64,000 nt of DNA from Bacillota bacterium (GTDB lineage Bacteria; Bacillota; Clostridia; Christensenellales; SZUA-584): the NCBI GenBank assembly GCA_023408075.1, contig JAEYKW010000042.1, positions 67,387-131,386 on the forward strand, read 5' to 3'. Of this stretch, positions 40,079 to 49,609 are shown piece after piece; the stretch's first letter is position 1; each line of letters starts with the position of its first letter. The notes under the pieces were generated by a model. That model saw only the letters and a list, made by a program, of their open reading frames with translations, was not told the DNA's origin and did no database searches. A program made the translations under genes and the position numbers.

Positions 40079-43000
40079 TTATTGCTGATGCCAATTCCGA
40101 TTTGAACGCCTTCTTTTAACTGTCACTAAAATTCCCGCGACCACGAAAACGGCCGCAAGCCAAATGAACACATATATCAAATCCATATTTTGCCCCGTCT
40201 CCGGCAGCACTGCATCTCTGACCGTCACAGCAATGCTCTGCGTGACACCGTTCACCGTATAGGTAATCACGGACTCTCCGGCTTTGAGCGCGGTAAATGT
40301 TGCGGGACTGTTAAAAGCAGCATTGAAAAAAGTATGGTCCCATTCCCATATACCGCCCTGAGGCAACGGCTCCCATATCGCTCTGCCGCCCACGAACATG
40401 GTATAAGTCTCCGGAATGCCCGAGGGGCAAATGGTCAGCTTCGCGGTCATATCGGGGATCGGAAGATAGTTTTGTGAATCCGCCGTGAAAGAAGCCGTTA
40501 CGGTATAGACCCCGGCCTCGGCCCTTTCGTTGCCCGCATAGCTGACTGAAACGCCTGGCGGCAGCGCGCCCGCAATAAACAGGCTCTTGGGATTGCCGTC
40601 GTAAGTATATCGGGCATCGGCAAATGTCATGCCGCTCATATCGTATGTGGCTTTAGTAACGGTCACGGTTATGCGCTGCGTGACGCCGTTTACGGTATAG
40701 GTGATGACGGATTCTCCTATTTCCAGCGCGGTAAATGCGGCAGTCCCATTAAAAGACGCATCGAAAAAAGTATGATCCCATTCCCATGTGCCGCCCTGCG
40801 GCAAAGGCTCCCATATCACCCTGCCGCCAACCGACATAGTATAGCTCTCTGGTATGCCCGAAGGACAGATCGTCAGCGTTGCGGTCATATCGGGGATGGA
40901 AAGATAATTTTCGCTTATAAATGCAGCGGTGACGGTATAGACGCCCGCATCCGTTTTGCCATTGCCTGTATAACTGACCGAGACACCCGAAGGCAGCGTG
41001 CCCCCGACCGACAGACTCTTGGGATTGCCGTCAAAGGCATACTCGGCGTCGGCAAACGCAACGCCGCTCATATCGCATACGGCTTTGTTCACGGTAAGCG
41101 TGAGGCTGGTTGTAACCGTATTATAATGAGCTGTGTCGTCCGGTGTAAACGTCACTGAATACGCCGTCACACCACTGTCCGATACCGAAGGCTTTGCGGT
41201 TGCGTTCGTCCACGTAAAGGTGCCGGGTACGCTGGCCTCTCCTCCGGATAAAACCGAATTGGAAAGCGGTTCGCCATAGGTGATATCCGATGCGGCAGGT
41301 ATCGTATCTATCATGGGCGTTATTTTATTAACCGTGAGTTTAACGGTAGTCGTCAGCTGCCTATAATTATCCGGGTATGAAGGCGTATTTTGTGTAAAGT
41401 ATACGTTGTAAGGTGTCATGTTACTGTCGGATATATCCGGAACTATTGAACCGTCTGTCCACGAAAAGTAACCGTCTATATCGTCCCCGAATACACCAAC
41501 AACGTCTCCTCCTGACAATACTGAATCCGCAAGCGATTGTCCGTATGTGATGGACGCGGCAACGGGTGCGGTTGCGAGACCCAGATTCGCCTTTAACACA
41601 TATACCAAACCGGCGGTCAATACTGTGGTGTAATTCACATCATCCGTGGGCGTGAAAGTCACAGAATAATAATTTGTGTAGCCCGCAGTGGGTATTTGAT
41701 CACCATAGGTCCATGCAAAGCTTCCGGGAACGTTTGCCGAGCCAAAGTATATTACCGAATACGGATCAAGAGTCTGCCCATACGTTATGGTCCGACCTAT
41801 AGGGTAGTCTACTATGACAGGCGTGGCTTTGTTCACCACGAGCGTCACCGCAGCCGAGGACGGGTTATAATTATCGGTGTCCGTTGGCGTAAATATGATG
41901 GGATACGCTGTGAGGCCGCTGTCCGATACAGAAGGAGCTGTGGTTCCATCCGTCCATGAAAAGCTTCCTGGGACGCCGCCCGACCCGCCGGTGAAGGAGG
42001 ACGCGGATAGCGTTTGCCCATAGGTGATTGCCGACGCATTCGGCAGCGTCACGACCGTGGTTGCGGCTTTATGGATCACAAGCGTGACGGCAGCCGTTGA
42101 TGCCGTGTAACGCTGAGCGTCTGTTGGTGTGAACGTGACGGAATACGCCGTTATACCGCTGTCCGCCACAGTCGGCTTTACCGCACTGTTCGTCCAGACA
42201 AAGCTGCCGGGTACGCTGCCCGAGCCGCCCGACAAAACCGAAGCGGAAAGTGTTTGCCCAAAGGTGATCGCCGAAGCACCGGGCAACGTCACGACTGTCG
42301 TGGATGCTTTGTTCACCGTAAGCCTGACGGTCGTGGTCGTCGTCACGTAGCTATCGGCGTCATCCGGTGTGAAAGTGACCGAATATTCCGTTGTGTTGCT
42401 GTCCGTTACATCCGGCGCTATCGTTCCGTCCGTCCATGCAAAGCTGCCCGGTGTATTGGCAGCCCCGCCGGATAAAACCGAAGCGGCCAGCGTTTGCCCG
42501 AGGGTGATTGCCGAAGCGGTGGGCGGAGATGATATCAAAGGCGTTGCTTTATTGACCGTAAGGGTAACCAGAGCCGTTGATGCTGTGTACCGCTGGGAGT
42601 CTGTGGGTGTGAACGTGACGGAATACGCCGTTATACCGCTGTCTGCCATGGCAGGTGCTATCGTCCCGTCCGTCCAGACAAAGCTGCCGGGTACGCTGCC
42701 CGAGCCGCCCGACAAAACCGAAGCGGAAAGTGTTTGCCCAAAGGTGATCGCCGACGCACCGGGCAACGCCACAACTGTCGTGGATGCCTTGTTCACCGTA
42801 AGCCTGACGGTCGCGGTCGTCGTCACGTAGCTATCGGCGTCGTCCGGTGTGAAGGTGACTGAATATTCCGTTGTGTTGCTGTCCGTTATATCCGGCGCTG
42901 TCGTATCGTTTGTCCATGCAAAGCTGCCCGGCGTATTGGCAGCCCCGCCGGATAACACCGAAGCGGCCAGCGTCTGCCCATAGGTGATCGCCGACGCGGC

Positions 43001-44683
43001 GGGCAAAGATAGGACCGAAGGCGTTGCTTTATTGACCGTAAGAGTAACCAGGGCCGTCGATGCGGCGTAGTGTTCGCTGTCATCCGGCAGGAACGTCACC
43101 GAATATTGTGTCGTACCGCTGTCTGCCATGGCGGGTGTTATCGTCCCATCCGTCCATACGAAGCTGCCGGACACGCTGCCCGACCCGCCGGTCAGCATCG
43201 ATTCTGAAAGGGGTTCACCGTAAGTAATCGCCGACGCGGCAGGCAAAGCCACCACCGTCGTCGCAAGACGGCTGACCGTCAGCGTTGCGGGAGAGGAAAC
43301 GATTTCACCCTCGATATTGGTGAATACGCAGCGGTACCGCCAGCCGTTCATGGAATACGCCGTTGCGGGCGTTGTATATGTCTCCTCCGTCGCGCCTGTA
43401 CCGCCCGTGACATTGCTCCACGTTGTACCGTTCGTTGAAACCTGCCACTGGCAGCCCGGCGCCGGATTGCCGGAGGCCGTCGCCGTAAAGCTCGCCGTGC
43501 TGCGCGCGTCTACGGACGCGTTTACCGGCTGGCTCGCCACGGACGGTGCGACCGCGTTCATCATGGGGTATGTATATGCGTCCGTGCCGATCACCCATTT
43601 TTTGTCGCCGGGAATCGTGCCATTGTTCAGAACATTGACAAGCGACGTTTCTTCATCTATCGGAGACATTAGCGTTCCATTATTTTCAGGGGTGAATGGG
43701 CCGATGTTCGAAAGGGTATAATCACCCAATCCCAAACCGACCGCGCAGCTGCCATTCAGCCAGAAACAGTTTTGTACAACCGGACGGCTATAGGGGGCAC
43801 TCGCCGGAAATCCGCCCACTATTGCGCCGACATAACTGTTCATGGTGAGCCTTGTGATTGCACCCATGCTATAGCAATTATATATCTTTCCATAGGAATA
43901 ACCCGCAATGCCGCCCGTATTGACCTTCCCCGTGACAGCGCCTGCGTTATAGCAGTTTCTGATAACGCCAAGAGTCGATGCCGTGATACCGCCGGCATTG
44001 TCGCCGATGGTGCTGACGTCACCGGTATTGACGCAGTTTTGGATAACAGAATCATTAAGATCATTGCCGGAAATGCCGCCTGCCAATGCACTGGCGGTAA
44101 TCGTGCCCGTGTTTGTACAGCCTATCACAAGGGAATGGTTGACCCCGACAAGGCCGCCAACCGAGGATATTCCGCTGATGCTGCCTGTATTTATGCAGTT
44201 CTCCAAAACGCCGTCGTTTACCGCCGCAATGCCGCCCGCATAGAAGCTTCCAGTAAACGAGCTCGATACGCAAAGATTCTTGACCTTTGAGCTTGCTCCC
44301 AGATGGCTGAACAAGCCCATATTATCATTGTTGGGAACCGTAATGCCTGAAATGGCAAAACCTTGCCCGTCAAACGTACCGGCAAAGTCGTAGCCGTAAC
44401 CGATCGGCGTCCAATTGCCGTCGCCCGATGGGTTATAATCATTGGTTACAGTGATATCGGATGTCAGTTTGAATGTCACGCCGCCGCCGGTATTTCCGCC
44501 GTTGACGAGCTCAGCGAGGCAGGCCAGCTCCTCCTGAGAATCGATTGTGTAGGTATCGCCGGTTGTAAAAGACGTGCGCGTGGTGCCAAGCGCTTCCTCC
44601 GCCGCACGCGCCGTAACCGGAATACAGATTGCCGCCAGCAACACCATACAAAAAAGTATGGCGGCTGACCACCTTGCCCTCAT
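40079..44683 (-). CDS. Large repetitive LPXTG cell-wall-anchored surface protein
   Basis: 1534 residues. Signal peptide 1-28 (cleavage after TARA). Residues about 45-340: GLUG-like right-handed beta-helix repeats (GGLVGVN, AGGISGND, TGGIAGYS). About 378-473: an Ig-like domain with CQWQVSTNGTTWSNV. Residues 474-1200: nine units of about 80 residues (P-x-A-S-A-I-T-Y-G-Q-T-L ... SVTFTPDD ... LTVNK), an Ig/MBG-like fold. 1201-1492: two units of about 145 residues (YDMSG-x-xFADA ... VNGVTQ). 1493-1497: LPETG, then a hydrophobic helix and KRRR tail, so sortase should anchor it. Adhesion or matrix role is inference; no sortase is in the window. Confidence 0.9.
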   Translation of the reverse strand: MRARWSAAILFCMVLLAAICIPVTARAAEEALGTTRTSFTTGDTYTIDSQEELACLAELVNGGNTGGGVTFKLTSDITVTNDYNPSGDGNWTPIGYGYDFAGTFDGQGFAISGITVPNNDNMGLFSHLGASSKVKNLCVSSSFTGSFYAGGIAAVNDGVLENCINTGSISGISSVGGLVGVNHSLVIGCTNTGTITASALAGGISGNDLNDSVIQNCVNTGDVSTIGDNAGGITASTLGVIRNCYNAGAVTGKVNTGGIAGYSYGKIYNCYSMGAITRLTMNSYVGAIVGGFPASAPYSRPVVQNCFWLNGSCAVGLGLGDYTLSNIGPFTPENNGTLMSPIDEETSLVNVLNNGTIPGDKKWVIGTDAYTYPMMNAVAPSVASQPVNASVDARSTASFTATASGNPAPGCQWQVSTNGTTWSNVTGGTGATEETYTTPATAYSMNGWRYRCVFTNIEGEIVSSPATLTVSRLATTVVALPAASAITYGEPLSESMLTGGSGSVSGSFVWTDGTITPAMADSGTTQYSVTFLPDDSEHYAASTALVTLTVNKATPSVLSLPAASAITYGQTLAASVLSGGAANTPGSFAWTNDTTAPDITDSNTTEYSVTFTPDDADSYVTTTATVRLTVNKASTTVVALPGASAITFGQTLSASVLSGGSGSVPGSFVWTDGTIAPAMADSGITAYSVTFTPTDSQRYTASTALVTLTVNKATPLISSPPTASAITLGQTLAASVLSGGAANTPGSFAWTDGTIAPDVTDSNTTEYSVTFTPDDADSYVTTTTTVRLTVNKASTTVVTLPGASAITFGQTLSASVLSGGSGSVPGSFVWTNSAVKPTVADSGITAYSVTFTPTDAQRYTASTAAVTLVIHKAATTVVTLPNASAITYGQTLSASSFTGGSGGVPGSFSWTDGTTAPSVSDSGLTAYPIIFTPTDTDNYNPSSAAVTLVVNKATPVIVDYPIGRTITYGQTLDPYSVIYFGSANVPGSFAWTYGDQIPTAGYTNYYSVTFTPTDDVNYTTVLTAGLVYVLKANLGLATAPVAASITYGQSLADSVLSGGDVVGVFGDDIDGYFSWTDGSIVPDISDSNMTPYNVYFTQNTPSYPDNYRQLTTTVKLTVNKITPMIDTIPAASDITYGEPLSNSVLSGGEASVPGTFTWTNATAKPSVSDSGVTAYSVTFTPDDTAHYNTVTTSLTLTVNKAVCDMSGVAFADAEYAFDGNPKSLSVGGTLPSGVSVSYTGNGKTDAGVYTVTAAFISENYLSIPDMTATLTICPSGIPESYTMSVGGRVIWEPLPQGGTWEWDHTFFDASFNGTAAFTALEIGESVITYTVNGVTQRITVTVTKATYDMSGMTFADARYTYDGNPKSLFIAGALPPGVSVSYAGNERAEAGVYTVTASFTADSQNYLPIPDMTAKLTICPSGIPETYTMFVGGRAIWEPLPQGGIWEWDHTFFNAAFNSPATFTALKAGESVITYTVNGVTQSIAVTVRDAVLPETGQNMDLIYVFIWLAAVFVVAGILVTVKRRRSNRNWHQQ
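41084..43264 (-). repeat. Nine tandem ~240-bp coding repeats
   Basis: In-gene tandem units of 79-89 codons. Units 2+3 (42548-43027) and 4+5 (42068-42547) are nearly identical at DNA level with a 480-bp period, so the array has grown by duplication of a two-unit block. Units 7 and 8 are the most diverged. Confidence 0.85.
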
Positions 44684-44869
44684 ATCAAACCCTTACCCCT
44701 GCTTAATAAATATTTTCTATATATATAATTATTGTATCCTTTTGGCAGTTTAATTGCAATAGCGGTACACTTCATGAATGTAACTGCACAGGGTTAAATA
44801 CGCTTCGAATCGAAAGCAAGATAAAGGCATCCACACTTTGAGCAGGCTGCGTGTATATAATAATAACGT

Positions 44870-45970
44870 CTACTCGCCGAATTCTTTTTTCACCGCAGCC
44901 AGCGCCGAGGCAATGACCTTGTCCATATCGTAATAGCGGTATTCCGCCAAACGTCCGCCGAATATCACATGACCCTGCTGCTGCGCAAGCGCCGTGTATT
45001 TTTCCCGCAGCGCTTCGTTCTTCTCGTCGTTGACGGGATAATACGGCTCGTCGCCCTGCTCCCACTCCTTCGAATATTCCCACGTCACATGCGTCACGCT
45101 CTGCGTGCCGAACTCGAAATGCTTGTGTTCAATCGTGCGCGTGTACGGCGTTTCGGCATCGGTGTAGTTCATCACCGCCACGCCCTGATAGTTGTCCGTC
45201 TCAATGCGCTTGGTATCCAGCGTGAGGCCGCGGTAATCGAGGCCGCCGTAGCAGCTGTCGAAAAACGCGTCGAGCTGGCCCGTGTACACGATCCTGTCCG
45301 CCATGGTTGAAAGCCGCTCGCGGTTTTTGTGGAAATCCACGCCGAGCTCCACCTTCACGCCGTCCAGCAGCTTTTCGGCAATAGGCGTATACCCGCCGAT
45401 TGGGATACCCTGATACGGGTCGCTGAAGTAGTTGTTGTCAAACGTATAGCGCACGGGCAGCCGCCTGATGATGAACGGCGGAAGCTCTTTGCAGCTGCGC
45501 CCCCACTGCTTTTCGGTATAGCCCTTGATAAGCTTTTCGAATATATCGCGCCCGACAAGCGAGACAGCCTGCTCCTCAAGATTCGCCGGTTCACCAACAA
45601 TCTCGCCGCGCTGCTGCTCGATTTTCTCTTTCGCCTGCTGCGGCGTAATCACGCCCCACATTTTACTGAATGTGTTCATGTTGAAAGGCAGATTATATAG
45701 CTCGCCATGATAATTCGCAACCGGCGAGTTGATGTAATGGTTGAACTCGGCAAACTGCCGGATATAGTCCCAAACCTCTTTATTGCTCGTATGAAAGATA
45801 TGCGCGCCGTAGGTGTGGATGTTGATGCCGTCGCGCCTCTCGGTATAGATATTGCCGCCGATATGGCCGCGTTTTTCAATCACAAGGCAGGTTTTGCGCC
45901 TCCGTTTGGCTTCACGCGCAAATACCGCGCCAAAAAGACCGCTGCCCACGATCAGGTAGTCGTACTTCAT
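44870..45970 (-). CDS. glf: UDP-galactopyranose mutase
   Basis: FAD enzyme converting UDP-Galp to UDP-Galf for galactofuranose-containing glycans. 366 residues; FAD-binding IVGSGLFGAVFAREA (GxGxxG variant) then VIEKRGHIGGNIYTE; substrate residues in YGAHIFHTSN and in the conserved GYTEKQWG and RLPVRYTFDNNYFSDPYQG (cut) regions are present. The length matches bacterial Glf. It lies 186 bases upstream of the LPXTG gene on the same strand, consistent with a surface-glycan region, but no other galactan genes are in view. Confidence 0.96.
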   Translation of the reverse strand: MKYDYLIVGSGLFGAVFAREAKRRRKTCLVIEKRGHIGGNIYTERRDGINIHTYGAHIFHTSNKEVWDYIRQFAEFNHYINSPVANYHGELYNLPFNMNTFSKMWGVITPQQAKEKIEQQRGEIVGEPANLEEQAVSLVGRDIFEKLIKGYTEKQWGRSCKELPPFIIRRLPVRYTFDNNYFSDPYQGIPIGGYTPIAEKLLDGVKVELGVDFHKNRERLSTMADRIVYTGQLDAFFDSCYGGLDYRGLTLDTKRIETDNYQGVAVMNYTDAETPYTRTIEHKHFEFGTQSVTHVTWEYSKEWEQGDEPYYPVNDEKNEALREKYTALAQQQGHVIFGGRLAEYRYYDMDKVIASALAAVKKEFGE

Positions 45971-46071
45971 TGATTGTCCTTTCGAATGGCCGTTGATTTT
46001 AAACTATGGGTAAATTTCACAACGCATACGATTATAACGTGCTGCGCCGCAAATAGCAACGCAAAGGAGGG

Positions 46072-47079
46072 CTATTCAGAAAGCTCCTTGAGCGCCTGCG
46101 CCACAGCCTTAAGGTTCTCCGGCGGTGTATCCCGCGGCACCTCGCAGCCCGCCGCGCTGATGTAATGGCTGCCGCCGATTTTCACGCAATCTCTCACGGC
46201 CTGCTTAACCGACTCCTGCGTGCCCTGAAGCAGCACCGACACAGGATTATAATTGCCGCTGAAAGCGCATTGGCCGCCGTGCAGCGCCACGGCTTTGTCG
46301 AGCGGCACCATCCAGTCAAGATCGATGATGTCGCAGTGTTGCACCGGAAGATGTTCCAAAAACGGCGTGATATCGCCGCAGATATGCAGCTTCGTTTTGA
46401 CGCCCATGCGCTGAATCGCGCTTAGGAGCTTCTCCTGATAAGGCAGCGCAAACTGCCGATAGCATTTGGGGCCCGCCACCGACGCGACCGCGTCGCCGAC
46501 GCCGATGATGTCCGCCCCCGCATCCACCTGCGCTTTGGCATAAACAATCGCCTGCTCAAGGCAGATATCCATGAGGTCCGTCACGAATTCCTCGTTGCAG
46601 ACGAGATCCATCAAAAACTCGTTGACGCCGCGCAGGTCCGCCGCTTCGGCCATGCAGCCTTCCACCCATCCGATAATCGGCATCTGATCGCCGAGCTGCT
46701 TTTTGTAAAGCTCCACGGCGAGCACCGACTGCGTCATCCGCTCGCTGTTTTCGGGCGCCGTGACCTTGAGCTTTAACAGGTCGGCCTCGTCCTGCAGCAG
46801 GTTTGTTCTTGCATACGGCACATCGTTTTCTGGGAAAACGATATCCGCGCCGAATGCCGATGCCTCGCGCATCGGGTCAGACATCACGGTCACGCAATCG
46901 AGATCGAATTTCTCCGCGGTGAGTATGTTGCCCCGGCAGAGCTCGCGGTGGTCTTTGCAGTGCTGCGAATACGGAATGCCCGCCTCGCGTGCGGCATACT
47001 GCATGATGATGTTGAAATTGGGGATGCGGTCAGTCTTTTTTCCCTCCAGCAATGAGAAAACGCGTGTCTTTGCGTTCAT
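46072..47079 (-). CDS. Uroporphyrinogen decarboxylase-family protein (MtaA/HemE-like)
   Basis: 335 residues. The family covers HemE and cobamide methyltransferases such as MtaA/CmuA. Visible are GWVEGCMAEAADLRG, DAGADIIGVGDAVAS and KLHICGDITPFLEHL, where the H-x-C pair in LHICG is the zinc site of the methyltransferase branch; HemE lacks it. So methyl-group transfer is more likely than heme synthesis, and no heme gene is nearby. The start at 47079 follows GGAGGT. The partner corrinoid protein is not in this window. Confidence 0.85.
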   Translation of the reverse strand: MNAKTRVFSLLEGKKTDRIPNFNIIMQYAAREAGIPYSQHCKDHRELCRGNILTAEKFDLDCVTVMSDPMREASAFGADIVFPENDVPYARTNLLQDEADLLKLKVTAPENSERMTQSVLAVELYKKQLGDQMPIIGWVEGCMAEAADLRGVNEFLMDLVCNEEFVTDLMDICLEQAIVYAKAQVDAGADIIGVGDAVASVAGPKCYRQFALPYQEKLLSAIQRMGVKTKLHICGDITPFLEHLPVQHCDIIDLDWMVPLDKAVALHGGQCAFSGNYNPVSVLLQGTQESVKQAVRDCVKIGGSHYISAAGCEVPRDTPPENLKAVAQALKELSE

Positions 47080-47263
47080 GATGATAACCTCCGGGATGAA
47101 GTGGGGGCAATTTGCTTTATTATCGCATAATTCCGCACCGCTTTCAAGCAAGGCAATGCTCCCCCCGCGGTTAACAGCCATTGCCAGCCGGCCCACTCTT
47201 GTCATCTTCTTCAAATGCCTGTATTGTATAAGGCAATCCCCAGCAAAGGAGACTGTGCACACC

Positions 47264-47797
47264 GTGATAAAGCGGATTGATCATATTGACGGCATTCCGG
47301 CAAGCCTCAAGGGCACGCCCGTTGAGGAGCTGATTCTCTATCAGAACTTCGCCGCGCCGCACAGGGAATACGCAACCGCGCAGATGCTGGTCGGCATGTG
47401 CATGGATAACCGCAAGCAGCTCAAAATCCCTGAGAACTTCGCGTATATCATCCGCACGGGCGGCGCGAATTTGCGGTACAGCGAATTCAAGGTGTCTTAC
47501 GCGATCGCGGTGGGCGGCGTGAACCATATCGCGCTGATTGCACATGACCGCTGCGGCATGGTGAACCTTGCGGGCAAAATGCGGCCGTTTATTGAAGGGC
47601 TCTCCCGCCTTGAGAACTGGACGGCGGAGCGCGCACGGGACCACTTCCTAAATTACGCACCCATCTACGAGATAGAAGACGAAACGGAATTCGTGCTGAC
47701 CGAGAGCAGACGCCTCGCCGAAAAATACAAGGGCGTCACGGTGGTTCCGCTTTACTATACGCTGGACGACAACAGGCTCAGCCTGATTGAGGAATAG
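47264..47797 (+). CDS. Carbonic anhydrase-like protein
   Basis: 177 residues with the beta-carbonic anhydrase metal triad: C and D-x-R in GMCMDNRKQL, and H-x2-C in IAHDRCGMVN. RTGGANLRYSEFKVSYAIAV follows the usual R-x-A-G/A-N motif. It is one of the short Clostridial types. GTG at 47264 is taken as start since VIKRIDHIDGIP matches the family's opening; a GTG three codons earlier is possible. It would supply bicarbonate, useful to PEPCK. Divergent from the UroD-family gene. Confidence 0.82.
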   Translation: MIKRIDHIDGIPASLKGTPVEELILYQNFAAPHREYATAQMLVGMCMDNRKQLKIPENFAYIIRTGGANLRYSEFKVSYAIAVGGVNHIALIAHDRCGMVNLAGKMRPFIEGLSRLENWTAERARDHFLNYAPIYEIEDETEFVLTESRRLAEKYKGVTVVPLYYTLDDNRLSLIEE

Positions 47798-47910
47798 AAT
47801 ATTTTTCTTTACTGGCGTTTATTTCCTGATAAAATGTCTTATATATAACTATGACCAATTTCTTCCGTATGGTCGGCGTTTTATCAGACAGATAGGATCA
47901 GGAGAATGCT

Positions 47911-48357
47911 ATGAAAAAAATCGTCCGCTTTCTGTTATATTTGCTGACAATCGCAATACTTATCGCATACAGTCTGGTGTACTCAACGGTTGATGTTTGC
48001 GTATGCGGAAAACATAATATTCTGCCTCAGCTGATTATGATGGCCCCAGGCACCGCATTAGTCGGCATCACACTATTGCTGATCAGCAAGAAAGCTGTTA
48101 AAGAAAACGGTAAAAAGAGAATACCTTATGATTTCATAGCCGGAATATTGGGTTTGCTGATTTCAATTCTGTGCTTTGTTCCTGCACCAAAATCATCTTT
48201 TTTCAGTATGATAATAAATTACGATATGTCCATCATCATATTATTCCTTGGCATTTACATCAGCCTGTTTATCTTCCTGTTATACCGTCGCGCCAAAACG
48301 CTTAAGGATCAAAAGGACGGGCAAAATGTTCAGCCGCGGGATAGATCAACCCTATAA
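47911..48357 (+). CDS. Four-helix membrane protein, paralogue 1 of 3
   Basis: 148 residues: MKKIVRFLLYLLTIAILIAY, then four membrane helices and the cytoplasmic end RRAKTLKDQKDGQNVQPRD. It shares the opening, the R-I-P-Y/F-x-F/Y-x-x-G-I segment before helix 3 and the tail with the next two genes. Family not recognised. Most diverged of the three. Function unknown. Confidence 0.7.
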   Translation: MKKIVRFLLYLLTIAILIAYSLVYSTVDVCVCGKHNILPQLIMMAPGTALVGITLLLISKKAVKENGKKRIPYDFIAGILGLLISILCFVPAPKSSFFSMIINYDMSIIILFLGIYISLFIFLLYRRAKTLKDQKDGQNVQPRDRSTL

Positions 48358-48391
48358 TCAAAAGTATTCTGTTTTGTATGAGGAGCATTCT

Positions 48392-48832
48392 ATGAAAAAA
48401 GTCATCCGCTTTCTTATTATCAGTCTCGCCCCTGTTGCCGTTCTTATTGCGTATTCCAATTTATATTTCCTTGCCCGAGTATATACGGGCAAGTACTTCG
48501 ACATGCTGCCGCTTTTCATAACTGCTGTTGCAGGTTTTGCGCTGATCGGCACAGCGATATTTTTTATTTGCAGAAATGCTTTAAAGGAAACCGGTACAGC
48601 GCGCATCCCTTTTGAATACCTTGTCGGCATCGTTCTCGTCTTCTTCCCTATGCTCAGCTTATTCATCTTTATCCCGCTACCGGCGTTTTTCATTCCGGAT
48701 ATAGGAACCAACATGACACTGACCGGGCTGTTTACCGGCGTATATCTGTGTTTGTTTATCGCCGTGCTGCACCGCCGTGCCAAAGCACGCAAAGATCAAA
48801 AAGCGGCGCAAAATGTTTATCCGCTGGAATAG
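48392..48832 (+). CDS. Four-helix membrane protein, paralogue 2 of 3
   Basis: 146 residues, MKKVIRFLIISLAPVAVLIA, four membrane helices, RIPFEYLVGIVL and the tail HRRAKARKDQKAAQNVYPLE. The ATG is preceded by TATGAGGAGCATTCT, a leader that is repeated almost unchanged before paralogue 3. Starts 34 bases after paralogue 1. Confidence 0.72.
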   Translation: MKKVIRFLIISLAPVAVLIAYSNLYFLARVYTGKYFDMLPLFITAVAGFALIGTAIFFICRNALKETGTARIPFEYLVGIVLVFFPMLSLFIFIPLPAFFIPDIGTNMTLTGLFTGVYLCLFIAVLHRRAKARKDQKAAQNVYPLE

Positions 48833-48878
48833 ATCAACCATGTAATCAAAGTATTCTGTTTTGTATGAGGAGCATTCT

Positions 48879-49322
48879 ATGAAAAAAGTCATCCGCTTTC
48901 TTATCATCAGTTTGGCACCGGTTGCCATTATTATCGCATTTGCCGTTTGCATTTTGTTAATCAGAAGTAGCTCGTTTGCTACCGACAGCTTCTATATGAA
49001 TCTTTTGACTCCGGTTACGGCATACGCTTTGGCAGGCATCGTGATTGTGTTGGTCAGCAAAATGGCTCTGTCCAAAACCTTTTCAACGCGGTTTCCATTT
49101 GAATTCCTCGCAGGAATTTTGCTCGTGGTTTTATGCAATTCTTGCTTTATTGCCCCAGATCTCAATCTGGGCCAAATATTGGGTGCCATTTCCGCTTATG
49201 GGTTTCCCATGTCCAGCCTGTTCTTGGGCGCGTATATTTGTCTGTTTGTCATCTTATTATACCGATACTTCGGGGCTCTCAATGCAAAAAAAGATACCCG
49301 CAACGTTCAGCCGCTTGAGTAA
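48879..49322 (+). CDS. Four-helix membrane protein, paralogue 3 of 3
   Basis: 147 residues, MKKVIRFLIISLAPVAIIIA, four membrane helices, RFPFEFLAGILLVVLC and the tail NAKKDTRNVQPLE. The first 20 residues are nearly identical to paralogue 2, and the 45 bases before the start also match. The middle of the protein has diverged more, so the 5' end and leader are either recently copied or under selection. Function unknown. Confidence 0.72.
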   Translation: MKKVIRFLIISLAPVAIIIAFAVCILLIRSSSFATDSFYMNLLTPVTAYALAGIVIVLVSKMALSKTFSTRFPFEFLAGILLVVLCNSCFIAPDLNLGQILGAISAYGFPMSSLFLGAYICLFVILLYRYFGALNAKKDTRNVQPLE

Positions 49323-49425
49323 GCCGTGTCACCTTGACAAAGCCGCCTGCATAATATAGAATTACTGGTATCTCTTTGCACTGCAGACATTCAACCAAAA
49401 AATGAATGGGCGTTCAACAGTACAA

Positions 49426-49544
49426 ACTGAGCAGGCGATGAACCGTATGGTTCGTGGGGCCGGGCCGCAATATTGCGGCAACAGATCACGTTAATCAGCG
49501 TATCTGTGGGACAGTGTATGTTATCCACGGGTGCGCTTTTTGTT
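49426..49544 (+). promoter_or_regulatory. NiCo (czcD-type) riboswitch with terminator
   Basis: A four-way-junction RNA can be drawn: outer stem ACTG (49426) with CAGT (49512); GAACC/GGTTC; GCCGCAATATTGCGGC; and CAGAT/ATCTG. Conserved-looking joins GAGCAGGC, CGGCAACAG and GGGACAG match my memory of the NiCo/czcD motif. A competing 13-bp stem (49497-49509 with 49525-49537) followed by TTTTTGTTT forms a terminator overlapping the last two stems, so metal binding should permit readthrough. It precedes a CDF metal exporter, the expected target. Confidence 0.75.
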
Positions 49545-49609
49545 TCCCGCTTAACATACAAAGTTGATAGAGTGCCATAGAGCTATCTTGCCTTTGGGAG
49601 GGTACTTTT

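Noticed and set aside
41084..43264. Regular ~240-bp repeats that might suggest an array such as CRISPR
   Set aside because: Units are in-frame coding repeats of one large protein, too long and without spacers.
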